A stretch of 28,445 bases of DNA from JBLHHI01 sp047614125 (GTDB lineage Bacteria; Bacteroidota; Bacteroidia; NS11-12g; UBA9320): positions 1 to 28,445 of the forward strand of contig JBLHHI010000034.1 of NCBI GenBank assembly GCA_047614125.1, in the 5' to 3' direction. Every line of letters starts with the position of its first letter. Within the stretch, counting starts at the first letter, position 1. Shown here one piece after another: positions 17,910 through 24,876 of this stretch. The position numbers were made by a program, and so were the translations under genes. The notes beneath the pieces are model-generated. The model was not told where the DNA came from. It did not search any database and saw only the letters and a list, made by a program, of their open reading frames with translations.

Positions 17910-18815
17910 TTACCGACTCATTCTTTTCCGTTTAAGTAAAAAAGGAAGCAAAATTGCGTCCATTGATTTTGAAACATCTGCCTCAACAAAATCAATCTTA
18001 TACTGTGCACATCTGAATTTCAACATCGTATGAAAATTTTCAACTTCTCGCTGGTAGTGATCTTTTACTTCGGAAGGGAACAAACGCAATTTTTCGCCTG
18101 TTTCAATATCTTCAAAGGTAAACGGCCTGTTTTCATAAGCAAAATCTACTTCTTTACCGTGATGCAAGGTGTGAAAGAGTATGACCTCGTGTTTGTTAAA
18201 TTTAAGGTGTTGAAGCGCATCGAAAACCGCTTCTGGATCATCTGAGTCGAACATATCGCTGAAGATAACCACCAAGCTTCTTCGGTGAATTCGTTCGGCG
18301 ATTTCGTGTAAGGTGTTTACTACATTCGACTTTCGTTGGTCTGGTTTTTTGTCTAACAAGCCCGACAATATTTGCATAAGTTGCAGATGGTGGGTTCCAG
18401 AAGATTTTGTCTGTGTAAACTGTTCTATGGTTTGGTTAAATTCAATGAGGCTAACGGCATCTCTTTGTCTCTTTAAGAGGTGCATAAGCGACGCTGTGGC
18501 CAGCACAGAAAACCGAATCTTGCTGTGATCATCATCCGGAAAGTACATAGAAGCCGATGAGTCTATCAGGAAATTGCACCTGAGATTTGTTTCTTCCTCA
18601 TATCGCTTCACATAAAGTCGTTCGGTTCGTGCAAAGAGCTTCCAATCAATGTTTTTAACCGACTCGCCGGTGTTGTACTGACGATGTTCTGCAAACTCAA
18701 CCGAAAAACCATGATACGGGCTCTTGTGTAAGCCGGTAATAAAACCTTCTACCACTTGTTGTGCCATCAGGTCTAAGTTGTCGGATCTTACAATGTCTTT
18801 TTCGGTTAAATTCAT
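17910..18815 (-). CDS. DUF58 protein with von Willebrand A-like domain
   Basis: A 301-residue DUF58 family protein. Conserved landmarks are QQVVEGFITGLHKSP and SVEFAEHRQYNTGES near the N-terminus, then IDWKLFARTERLYVKRYEEE, and a vWA metal site DSSAS (Asp85, Ser87, Ser89) with a second acidic strand IFSDMFDSDD. DUF58 proteins usually act with MoxR-type AAA ATPases, possibly in metal insertion or complex assembly; the exact job is unknown. No MoxR gene is in the window. I start it at ATG 18815 rather than 18890. The extra 25 residues of the longer version match nothing in the family, and the -7 box at 18834-18841 lies between the two candidate starts, so a transcript from it could not encode the longer form. 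A trxA-DUF58 neighbourhood is common in Flavobacteriales as I recall. Confidence 0.93.
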   Translation of the reverse strand: MNLTEKDIVRSDNLDLMAQQVVEGFITGLHKSPYHGFSVEFAEHRQYNTGESVKNIDWKLFARTERLYVKRYEEETNLRCNFLIDSSASMYFPDDDHSKIRFSVLATASLMHLLKRQRDAVSLIEFNQTIEQFTQTKSSGTHHLQLMQILSGLLDKKPDQRKSNVVNTLHEIAERIHRRSLVVIFSDMFDSDDPEAVFDALQHLKFNKHEVILFHTLHHGKEVDFAYENRPFTFEDIETGEKLRLFPSEVKDHYQREVENFHTMLKFRCAQYKIDFVEADVSKSMDAILLPFLLKRKRMSR

Positions 18816-18833
18816 GCTCTTTATGAAGGTGTG

Positions 18834-18841
18834 CAAAGATA
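18834..18841 (-). promoter_or_regulatory. Candidate -7 box for DUF58 gene
   Basis: The minus strand reads TATCTTTG, an exact TAnnTTTG match, 18 nt before the ATG at 18815. It lies downstream of the trxA terminator, which fits an independent transcript. The expected -33 TTTG is not seen. The position helps decide the start codon of the gene. Confidence 0.45.
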
Positions 18842-18942
18842 ACGCACCAACTCGAAATTTAATGTTTAGGCGATAAGAAGAACTTGCCATTCTTGGTTAA
18901 GCCAATTTTTCGATCAATAATTCCGAGGCTTGCCGTATGAAC

Positions 18943-18969
18943 AAAAAAAACGCTCACCAGGTGAGCGTT
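18943..18969 (-). terminator. Intrinsic terminator after trxA
   Basis: On the minus strand AACGCTCACC and GGTGAGCGTT pair around a single unpaired base (in practice an 8-bp stem with a 5-nt loop), followed at once by a run of eight T. It begins 32 nt past the trxA stop and separates trxA from the DUF58 gene. Confidence 0.9.
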
Positions 18970-19000
18970 ATAATTCTTTAAAGTTGTTGCAACTTATAAA

Positions 19001-19321
19001 CTAGGCTAATTGTGCTTCCAGCTTTGCGGCAATTTGACTCTTTGGAACGGCTCCAACCAATTTGTCAACCACTTCACCATTCTTAAATACTAATAAGGTT
19101 GGAATGCTTCGGATGCTGTATTTCATGGGTGTATCGCGATTTTCATCAACGTTCATTTTCCCAATCTTCACCTTGCCTTCATATTCTCCAGCCAACTCTT
19201 CTACCAAGGGCCCAATCATTTTACAAGGGCCACACCATACCGCCCAAAAATCAACCAATACAGGTACGTCCGATTTCAATACTTCTGATTCCCAGTTTGC
19301 GTCGTTAAATTCTAATGCCAT
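19001..19321 (-). CDS. trxA: Thioredoxin
   Basis: A 106-residue cytoplasmic thioredoxin that reduces protein disulphides with electrons from thioredoxin reductase. It has the classic motif DFWAVWCGPCKMIGP, with the redox pair Cys30/Cys33, the cis-proline in RSIPTLLVFKNGE, and the final GAVPKSQI segment. Length and all landmarks are typical. The ATG start is clear. It is a single-gene transcript by the look of it: a -7 box 34 nt upstream and an intrinsic terminator 32 nt downstream. The promoter region is shared, back to back, with the M23 peptidase lipoprotein. Confidence 0.97.
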   Translation of the reverse strand: MALEFNDANWESEVLKSDVPVLVDFWAVWCGPCKMIGPLVEELAGEYEGKVKIGKMNVDENRDTPMKYSIRSIPTLLVFKNGEVVDKLVGAVPKSQIAAKLEAQLA

Positions 19322-19355
19322 GCTTTGCGTTTATTACGTTAGTAAATCTTTTTTA

Positions 19356-19363
19356 CAAATTTA
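19356..19363 (-). promoter_or_regulatory. trxA: trxA -7 promoter box
   Basis: The minus strand reads TAAATTTG, an exact TAnnTTTG match, 34 nt before the trxA ATG, giving a short leader of roughly 28 nt. The -33 element would fall on the M23 gene's own -7 box. Confidence 0.5.
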
Positions 19364-19384
19364 TCTACCTAACCGAGAACACTC

Positions 19385-19392
19385 TATGTTTG
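19385..19392 (+). promoter_or_regulatory. -7 promoter box for M23 peptidase gene
   Basis: TATGTTTG is an exact TAnnTTTG match, with TTTA 21 nt upstream as a possible -33 element. The start codon TTG at 19432 follows 39 nt after the box. A start at ATG 19315 would lie upstream of this promoter, so the box supports the later start. Confidence 0.5.
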
Positions 19393-19431
19393 TTCAATAA
19401 TTGTTTCCTATATCCATATAACATCCAACTA

Positions 19432-20754
19432 TTGAAATCAAAATTCGCACTGAAAATATTTTTTATATCGCTAATGTTCAGCGCTTTACACTCATGTACA
19501 TCAAAAATAAAGGATCATAATGCGAGTGATGAAAAAATTGTTACACCCAGCATAGACACCGTAAGTCTGGACAGTTTTAGGGTAGTTTACGGACTAACCA
19601 TCAATACTTTTGAGAAAGATATTGACACCTTGAAGGTAAAACTGAACAGTTATTTTACCGACTTTTTTACTGGATATTTAGCGTCGAACCAACAACTGGT
19701 TGATTTGTCATTAAATGCAAAAGGCATTTTTGATTTTAGAAAGTTTAAAACTGGAAACACCTATAACATTGTTCATCACAATAGCGATTCGGGCAAGGTG
19801 GCGGATTATTTTATATATCATCAAAATGCCTATCAAAAGTTTGTGATTGACCTTCAAGACAGCGGTAGAATGTACATGTATCAGCTTCCAATCGACACCG
19901 TTGAACGTTCTATTTATGCCAAGATTGATCGCACCTTATATCACGCAATAATAGACGCAGATGTTTCTTATGACTTAGGGATCAAACTTTCGGAGGTTTT
20001 TGCCTGGCAGGTTAACTTTTTTAGAATCGACGCTAAGGATCATTTCAAGGTGATTTTTGACCAATTGGTAGTCGAAGGAAAGCCGTATGATATTGGTCGG
20101 ATAAAAGCGGCGGAATTTTATCACCGGGGTGATACGTTTTATGCCTTTAACTACAATCAAGATAGTGTAAACAATTACTTCGATGAAGAAGGACGAAGTT
20201 TGCGCAAGGCTTTTTTGAAGGCACCTCTAAAGTATTCTAGAATCAGTTCTAGGTACAGCAAAAAGCGTTTCCACCCAGTTCAAAAACGTTGGAAGGCTCA
20301 TTTGGGAACGGATTATGCCGCGCCCACAGGAACTCCCATCCGAAGTGTTGGTGATGGCGTTGTAGTGGCTTCAAGCTATTCGAGAGGTAATGGAAACTAC
20401 GTTAAGGTTAAACACAGCGAAACCTATACAACGCAATACTTGCACATGAGTAAGATTGCACCAACTGCTCGCAACGGCAAGCGTGTGCGACAAGGAGATG
20501 TAATTGGTTACGTAGGAAGCACGGGCTTGGCCACCGGCCCCCATCTGTGTTTTAGGTTTTGGAAAAATGGTGTTCAAATAGACCCGTTTACCGTTAAAAC
20601 GCCACCATCTGTTCCCATTAAGAAAGAACACGAAAAGGCATTTTCGGAGCTAAAGCGGTCGATGAAAAAAATGCTGCAAAATCTCACCCTGACGGCACAC
20701 AGAAATCACTCGGAAGATGATGATGACGGGGCAGAAGAAAACGATGCTTCTTGA
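19432..20754 (+). CDS. M23-family peptidoglycan metallopeptidase lipoprotein
   Basis: A 440-residue protein from TTG 19432. The N-terminus (KSKFALKIFFISLMFSALHSC) is a lipoprotein signal with the likely acylated Cys22, although His at the -2 position is unusual. A region of about 230 residues follows, resembling the N-terminal part of other Bacteroidota M23 proteins. The LytM/M23 catalytic domain covers about 265-400, with His290/Asp294 in HLGTDYAAP, LHMSK (His338) and GPHLCFRFWKNG. M23 enzymes cut peptide cross-links in peptidoglycan with one zinc. Here the second histidine of the usual HxH is Cys373, which may still bind zinc or may make the enzyme inactive. The tail is acidic (EDDDDGAEEND). 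An ATG at 19315 is in frame, but it lies upstream of the promoter box and overlaps trxA, so I reject it. Its last 49 bp overlap the convergent TonB_C-like gene. Confidence 0.88.
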   Translation: MKSKFALKIFFISLMFSALHSCTSKIKDHNASDEKIVTPSIDTVSLDSFRVVYGLTINTFEKDIDTLKVKLNSYFTDFFTGYLASNQQLVDLSLNAKGIFDFRKFKTGNTYNIVHHNSDSGKVADYFIYHQNAYQKFVIDLQDSGRMYMYQLPIDTVERSIYAKIDRTLYHAIIDADVSYDLGIKLSEVFAWQVNFFRIDAKDHFKVIFDQLVVEGKPYDIGRIKAAEFYHRGDTFYAFNYNQDSVNNYFDEEGRSLRKAFLKAPLKYSRISSRYSKKRFHPVQKRWKAHLGTDYAAPTGTPIRSVGDGVVVASSYSRGNGNYVKVKHSETYTTQYLHMSKIAPTARNGKRVRQGDVIGYVGSTGLATGPHLCFRFWKNGVQIDPFTVKTPPSVPIKKEHEKAFSELKRSMKKMLQNLTLTAHRNHSEDDDDGAEENDAS

Positions 20755-21002
20755 ATCCAAATAACATTAACGGGTTGGTCTCCGTTCATGCCCGGATTCC
20801 ATTTGGGCATTTTTTGAAAAACATACACCCAATATGCGTCTGAGATTTGATTGTTATTTCTTAGAATTTTAACATCTATAATTTGCCCATCGTGTTGAAC
20901 GATAAAGCTCAGCGAAGCTTCCGCATTTTTGATGTTTCCAAATTGCAGTGAGTCCAATAGAAACTGGTTTATGTGTGATTGCATGGAATCCTTTCCTCCC
21001 AT
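20706..21002 (-). CDS. TonB C-terminal-like domain protein, apparently 5'-truncated
   Basis: A 98-residue frame from ATG 21002 that is mostly one TonB_C-type domain: a degenerate GG motif (MGGKDSMQSH), SFIVQHDGQIIDVKILR, then MPKWNPGMNGDQPVNV. These match the usual order PGG, V.F.V..DG.I.DVK, MP.W.PG..GKPV. No signal peptide is present. Reading upstream in frame, the coding-like stretch GYKVREVAPSY continues for about ten codons and then stops at a TAA inside the inverted repeat of the element next door. The N-terminus, including the secretion signal, was therefore probably lost when that element inserted. What is left may be a pseudogene. The poly-Ser tail (SSAPSSSSSE) is antisense to the acidic tail of the M23 gene. 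Confidence 0.55.
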   Translation of the reverse strand: MGGKDSMQSHINQFLLDSLQFGNIKNAEASLSFIVQHDGQIIDVKILRNNNQISDAYWVYVFQKMPKWNPGMNGDQPVNVIWIQEASFSSAPSSSSSE

Positions 21003-21031
21003 ATAACTGGGTGCAACTTCGCGTACTTTAT

Positions 21032-21294
21032 AACCTGAGTTCGATTAATCTTTTCAAATTCAGATTTGTATAGGACCCAAGTAGTAAGGCGAAAACAGGA
21101 AGGTTTATGTTTATAAACCGACTGATTTCAACGAAGCTAATAGGGTTTTCTATACAAAAGTCCGCTTTACACTTGTGAAAAGCGATTTTCATCGTAAAAA
21201 TTACTCGAAAGGGCCCACCCTGTCTTCGCAATTTTTACTCAAAACTCACTGTTCACAAGCGTTCTGAATTCAAAATATGAATCGAACTCAGGTT
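21032..21294. mobile_element. MITE-like element with terminal inverted repeats
   Basis: AACCTGAGTTCGATT at 21032-21046 is repeated in perfect inverted form at 21280-21294. With one gap and a few mismatches the pairing extends inward to roughly 33 nt, including CAAATTCAGA on one side and its partner near 21262-21272. The 263-bp unit encodes no transposase; a 67-residue frame inside it has no recognisable domain. It contains further hairpins: GGTTTAT/ATAAACC at 21102-21119 and CGCTTT/AAAGCG at 21163-21183. One end lies one base after the stop of the upstream TonB_C-like gene, and the other lies where the second TonB_C-like gene loses its N-terminus. No convincing target-site duplication is visible in the AT-rich flanks. 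A non-autonomous IS derivative is the best reading. Confidence 0.6.
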
Positions 21295-21295
21295 T

Positions 21296-21694
21296 TTAAT
21301 ATTCAATTTCTTCCAGCGCGCGGTCTGTTTGATCTTGGTAGGTGAAATTGTACTGGAGAATAACTTGCGATGAAGCCAGTCTGCCATTGTGAATCGCAGG
21401 ATCCCATGCAGGCATGATGCTAATAAACCGGGTAACTTCTTCTTCGAAACCCAAGCCGCTGTATGGCAATAAGAAGGTATCGATGGTTAAAACGCCGGAT
21501 GAATCAACATTTACTAATACCTTGATAATTCTATTGCTGCGAGCATCAAGAGCTGAGTTGGGATACGATAAGTTTTCTTGAATAAAGACATTGTATGCCG
21601 CTTGTCCGCCCGGAAACGAAGTTGAAACATCGTACTGTGCTTGAGCCGAATTCAAGCTAAAAAGTACCATAATAACGATGAAGTATGCCTTCAC
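21296..21694 (-). CDS. Secreted TonB C-terminal-like domain protein
   Basis: A 132-residue protein with a signal peptide (KAYFIVIMVLFSLNSAQA, cut after Ala19 or so) and a single TonB_C-like domain: FPGGQAAYNVFIQENLSYP, IIKVLVNVDSSGVL, then MPAWDPAIHNGR. It has no N-terminal membrane anchor for ExbB/ExbD and no proline-rich spacer, so it is not a classical energy transducer; stand-alone TonB_C proteins of this kind are frequent in Bacteroidota and of unknown role. Its start codon overlaps the stop of the sensor kinase gene by 4 nt (ATGA), which implies translational coupling. A shorter relative follows beyond the inserted element. Confidence 0.82.
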   Translation of the reverse strand: MKAYFIVIMVLFSLNSAQAQYDVSTSFPGGQAAYNVFIQENLSYPNSALDARSNRIIKVLVNVDSSGVLTIDTFLLPYSGLGFEEEVTRFISIMPAWDPAIHNGRLASSQVILQYNFTYQDQTDRALEEIEY

Positions 21695-22857
21695 TTTTTT
21701 AGTATTATTCGGAATGTTGTTTTCTTGTATGGAGTGGATTCTTTAACAAATATATGACCTTTATGATAGTTCTGCACGATGCGCTTAACAAGTGATAAGC
21801 CCAACCCCCAGCCCCTTCGCTTTGTGGTAAACCCGGGCTTAAAAATGGTTTTAAAATCAGAACTTGGAATGCCCTTTCCAGTATCGGTGATGTCCAAAAC
21901 AGGTGCCCCATCTTTAAGGTAAACATGAAAGGTGAGCGCTCCTTCGCCTTCCATGGCATCCGCTGCATTTTTAGTAATGTTTTCAATTACCCAAGCAAAT
22001 AAAGGTATGTTAATTCGAGCTTTGATGTTGGTTTCATCCAAAATCAAATCCATGCTAATTCTTGAAGAAATGCGCTTTCGCAAATAATCCACCGTTTCCT
22101 TAATAACGGGCCCATATTCCACTTCTCCCAAAACCGGTTCAGATCCAATTTTCGAGAAGCGTTCCGTAATTAATTCCAAGCGCTTTATATCGATGTTAAT
22201 TTCATTCAACACCTCTTCAGTAAGTTCGCCATTGTTCATTTTTATGAGCTCCATCCAAGCGCCTAGAGAAGAAATTGGAGTTCCCAACTGATGCGCTGTT
22301 TCCTTACTCATCCCAACCCATACCTGGTTCTGCTCAGAGCTTCTAGAATAATTAAATGCCAAATAGCTCAAAAGCAAGAAGATGCCAATTACCGTTAGCT
22401 GTACGTATGGATAGAGTTTTAATTTATTATACAGGATCGAGTTGGTGTAATACACAATGATCTTCTGATTCTCGAACAAGCCCGCTTGAATTGGCTCGTT
22501 TTCATAGGCCATTTCTTCAATTGAAGCCCTCAAGTACATCGGATCGTTTTCCAATAAAGAATCCAAGTTTCGTTGAGCAATGATGGTTCCATCCTCGAGC
22601 GTAACAATTACAGGAATGGTATTATTGGCCATTATAACGGATAACTGAAACGACACGTCTACTTCATCTTCTATGTCTGTGGTTGCGGCCAAGCGAGTCG
22701 CCTCCGCCCAAAGCTGCACCTTCGAAATTTCCTCTTTCTTAAGCTTCTCCACTAGATTATCGGTATACCAAAGGGAAATCCCCACAATGAGCGACGCAGT
22801 TAAGAGCAACAAGGTCTTAACCATTCGCTTTAGTTGATAATCATTCATTCGAAACAT
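21691..22857 (-). CDS. Membrane sensor histidine kinase
   Basis: A 388-residue kinase with two membrane helices (about 12-32 and 150-168) around a periplasmic domain of about 115 residues. There is no HAMP or PAS domain. The phosphoacceptor region is WVGMSKETAHQLGTPISSLGAW with His189; HQLGTP replaces the usual HELRTP, a version I recall as a Bacteroidota subfamily. The ATPase domain has ENITKNAADAM, DTGKGIP, FKPGFTTKRRGWGLGLSLVKR. No response regulator is adjacent; instead the next gene overlaps by ATGA and encodes a secreted TonB_C-like protein. The partner regulator is presumably elsewhere. The ATG start at 22857 is followed by another ATG three codons later, either of which could serve. 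Confidence 0.93.
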   Translation of the reverse strand: MFRMNDYQLKRMVKTLLLLTASLIVGISLWYTDNLVEKLKKEEISKVQLWAEATRLAATTDIEDEVDVSFQLSVIMANNTIPVIVTLEDGTIIAQRNLDSLLENDPMYLRASIEEMAYENEPIQAGLFENQKIIVYYTNSILYNKLKLYPYVQLTVIGIFLLLSYLAFNYSRSSEQNQVWVGMSKETAHQLGTPISSLGAWMELIKMNNGELTEEVLNEINIDIKRLELITERFSKIGSEPVLGEVEYGPVIKETVDYLRKRISSRISMDLILDETNIKARINIPLFAWVIENITKNAADAMEGEGALTFHVYLKDGAPVLDITDTGKGIPSSDFKTIFKPGFTTKRRGWGLGLSLVKRIVQNYHKGHIFVKESTPYKKTTFRIILKK

Positions 22858-23096
22858 AATTTTTTATCCTGAATTTAACCTTTATTTCAAATTCATCAGA
22901 ATGTGCAAAATAGCGGAATTATTGGCACATACGCCACTATTGAACCGATCTAACAACGCTTTTTGCATTCAGCTTCCGGCTTTGTCATATAAATTCAAAC
23001 GATGGAAAGCACTTTCTTATATTGCTTCAATGTGCATTTTATTTAGAACCGCTCTCCTTTCACTTTTTTTAACTTGTTTTGAGGAAAGATTTTGAG
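22858..23096. other. Divergent intergenic region
   Basis: About 240 bp separate the kinase and the cyclase-family gene. Only near-matches to TAnnTTTG are present, for example TGAATTTG on the minus strand about 35 nt from the kinase ATG. GAGGAAAG lies 9 nt before the ATG at 23097 and may help its translation. A 64-codon plus-strand frame here has no credible protein character. Confidence 0.4.
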
Positions 23097-23846
23097 ATGA
23101 TTTTAAACACGCACATCAACGGTACATCGGTTAAGTTTGACACGTCTGTTTTTCATGATTTATCTTTGGGTGTAAACCCGGATGAAAACCATGTTAGCGC
23201 CTATTTCATCCCCCCTCCTACTTTTGAGCCTTTTAGGGCCGGAAGCTTCGTGGGCTCTGTGCTTGATGGCGGGGCTTGCAATTGCTACAACATTACTTTT
23301 AACGCCCATGGCAACGGAACCCATACCGAATGCGTAGGTCACATAAGCAAAGAACCGTACACCATCAATGCGCAATTAATCAATCATTTTTGCGTGGCCA
23401 AGCTTATTTCTGCTGCGCCCATACAACAAGAAAACGGTGATTTTTTACTTGGTTTGGAAGTATTGAATGGTCATGACCTTGTGGAAGTTGAAGCCTTGGT
23501 TCTTCGAACGTTGCCAAATGTGAAGAGCAAAATAAATAGGCACTATTCCGGAACAAATCCTTGTTACCTAAGCCCAGAATTAACCACTAAGCTTGCTGAT
23601 TTGAAGATAACACACCTCATCATTGATTTACCTTCGGTAGACCGAGAAGAGGATGGTGGAGCCCTGCTGGCACATCACGCATTTTGGAATTACCCAAATA
23701 AAACGCGCCAAAACGCAACTATAACGGAATTGGCTTTTGTACCAGATGCAGCTGAAGATGGTTTGTACATCCTGAACCTGCAAATTGCACCTTTCGATTC
23801 GGATGCAAGCCCCAGTAAGCCCTTTCTCTATCCCATCAACGCTTAA
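23097..23846 (+). CDS. Cyclase family protein (kynurenine formamidase-like hydrolase)
   Basis: A 249-residue member of the cyclase family (PF04199), whose characterised members include kynurenine formamidase KynB, a metal-dependent amidohydrolase. The metal motif HxGTHxD appears as HGNGTHTECVGH (His71, His76, Glu78, His82), with Glu in place of Asp. An N-terminal HDLSLGV and a C-terminal NLQIAPFDSDASP also fit. The true substrate is unknown, and no tryptophan degradation genes lie nearby. Two starts are possible. I prefer ATG 23097, which has GAGGAAAG about 9 nt upstream, over the TTG at 23079. The GT9 gene follows 51 bp downstream in the same direction and may be co-transcribed. Confidence 0.88.
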   Translation: MILNTHINGTSVKFDTSVFHDLSLGVNPDENHVSAYFIPPPTFEPFRAGSFVGSVLDGGACNCYNITFNAHGNGTHTECVGHISKEPYTINAQLINHFCVAKLISAAPIQQENGDFLLGLEVLNGHDLVEVEALVLRTLPNVKSKINRHYSGTNPCYLSPELTTKLADLKITHLIIDLPSVDREEDGGALLAHHAFWNYPNKTRQNATITELAFVPDAAEDGLYILNLQIAPFDSDASPSKPFLYPINA

Positions 23847-23897
23847 TTCGAAACCATTAAAGAACAAGTTCTATATCTGCTTAGCTCATTAACACAG

Positions 23898-24872
23898 GTG
23901 TTTGTCAATGCCCTGAGAACTAAGCCTTTGCAAGCTGAAACCATGGTTGTTGTAAAACGCGATGAGATTGGTGACGTTATTTACGCCCTTCATTGCTTTG
24001 ATGCCTTACGCACTCAATTTCCAAATGCTCAGATTTGGATTTATTGCAAATCCATGAACGTTGAATTACTGGAAAATTGCCGTGTTTTTGACCACATCGT
24101 TTTGAGCAGTTCGGAACTGCCATCTCGTTGCGATATTTGGTTGGAAATGCGCGGAGATTATTCCACACTTTGGCGAGCACTTTTTTCTGGTTGCAGTTAT
24201 TTTTTAGATCGAGGTACCATTCGGTTGAAACAAAAACTCAGTGGTGGACAGGCGCACGAAAAACACACGAATTGGGAAATAATTCGGCCCTTGCTATCTA
24301 AGGAGACCTTGGTATCATTTCCCACAATTCGTGGCTCTCAAGAGGTTGAACTTGCGGTTGACAAAAAACTCACATCCAATCATATAAAACAATTTGTTGT
24401 TGTTCACGTTGGCGCTCGCGACGCCTCTCGCCGATGGCCGACTGAACGATATGCCGAAGTGATTGACTTCTTGTCAAATAATTTTCAACGAACTACCATC
24501 CTAGTTGGGCATGGTGCCGATGCAGAAAGTGGATCCAAGGTAATGCATCGTGTTTTAACCCAAAATACCCATAATTGGATTGGCGAAACCAGCTTGCTCG
24601 AACTCAACGAGTTAATGAAACGAGCCGATCTTTTTATTGGCAACGAAAGTGGGCCATTGCACTTTGCCGTTATCAATAAAACGCCGCTCATTGCTTTGTT
24701 TGGACCCGGCGTAAAGGATGTTTTCTACCCCTTTTATCCCAACCAAGTGGTTCTTCACCACTTTAAAGAAAAAGGGCATAAATCGCAAACAGAGGCCAAT
24801 TCAACCATTCTTTTGATACAAGTGCTAGATGTACAAAATGAGATTGACTCATTGTTGAAAAAAACGCCGTAG
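23898..24872 (+). CDS. Glycosyltransferase family 9 (heptosyltransferase-like)
   Basis: A 324-residue GT-B glycosyltransferase of the heptosyltransferase family, likely adding a sugar to lipopolysaccharide or another surface glycan from the cytoplasmic face of the inner membrane. The N-terminal domain begins VVVKRDEIGDVIYALHCFDAL. The C-terminal domain has VVHVGARDASRRWP, TILVGHGADAESG, IGETSLLELNELMKRADLFIGNESGPLHFA and LIALFGPG, where the NESGPLH segment is the donor-binding landmark. The acceptor and sugar cannot be read from sequence. The GTG at 23898 is the longest start; the ATG at 23943 would begin directly at the first beta strand and is a serious alternative. It converges on the hydrolase gene with 4 bp between stops. 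Confidence 0.9.
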   Translation: MFVNALRTKPLQAETMVVVKRDEIGDVIYALHCFDALRTQFPNAQIWIYCKSMNVELLENCRVFDHIVLSSSELPSRCDIWLEMRGDYSTLWRALFSGCSYFLDRGTIRLKQKLSGGQAHEKHTNWEIIRPLLSKETLVSFPTIRGSQEVELAVDKKLTSNHIKQFVVVHVGARDASRRWPTERYAEVIDFLSNNFQRTTILVGHGADAESGSKVMHRVLTQNTHNWIGETSLLELNELMKRADLFIGNESGPLHFAVINKTPLIALFGPGVKDVFYPFYPNQVVLHHFKEKGHKSQTEANSTILLIQVLDVQNEIDSLLKKTP

Positions 24873-24876
24873 CAGC

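Noticed and set aside
18816..18890. N-terminal extension of the DUF58 protein
   Set aside because: The 25 extra residues do not fit the family, and a -7 box lies inside them.
19315..19431. N-terminal extension of the M23 protein from ATG 19315
   Set aside because: It would overlap trxA, lie upstream of the promoter box at 19385-19392, and place a lipoprotein signal 60 residues into the chain.
21028..21231. 67-codon minus-strand frame inside the inverted-repeat element
   Set aside because: It ends in the terminal repeat and has no recognisable domain; it looks like chance reading through the element.
22901..23095. 64-codon plus-strand frame before the cyclase gene
   Set aside because: No domain, composition unlike neighbours, and it overlaps the ribosome-binding region of the cyclase gene.
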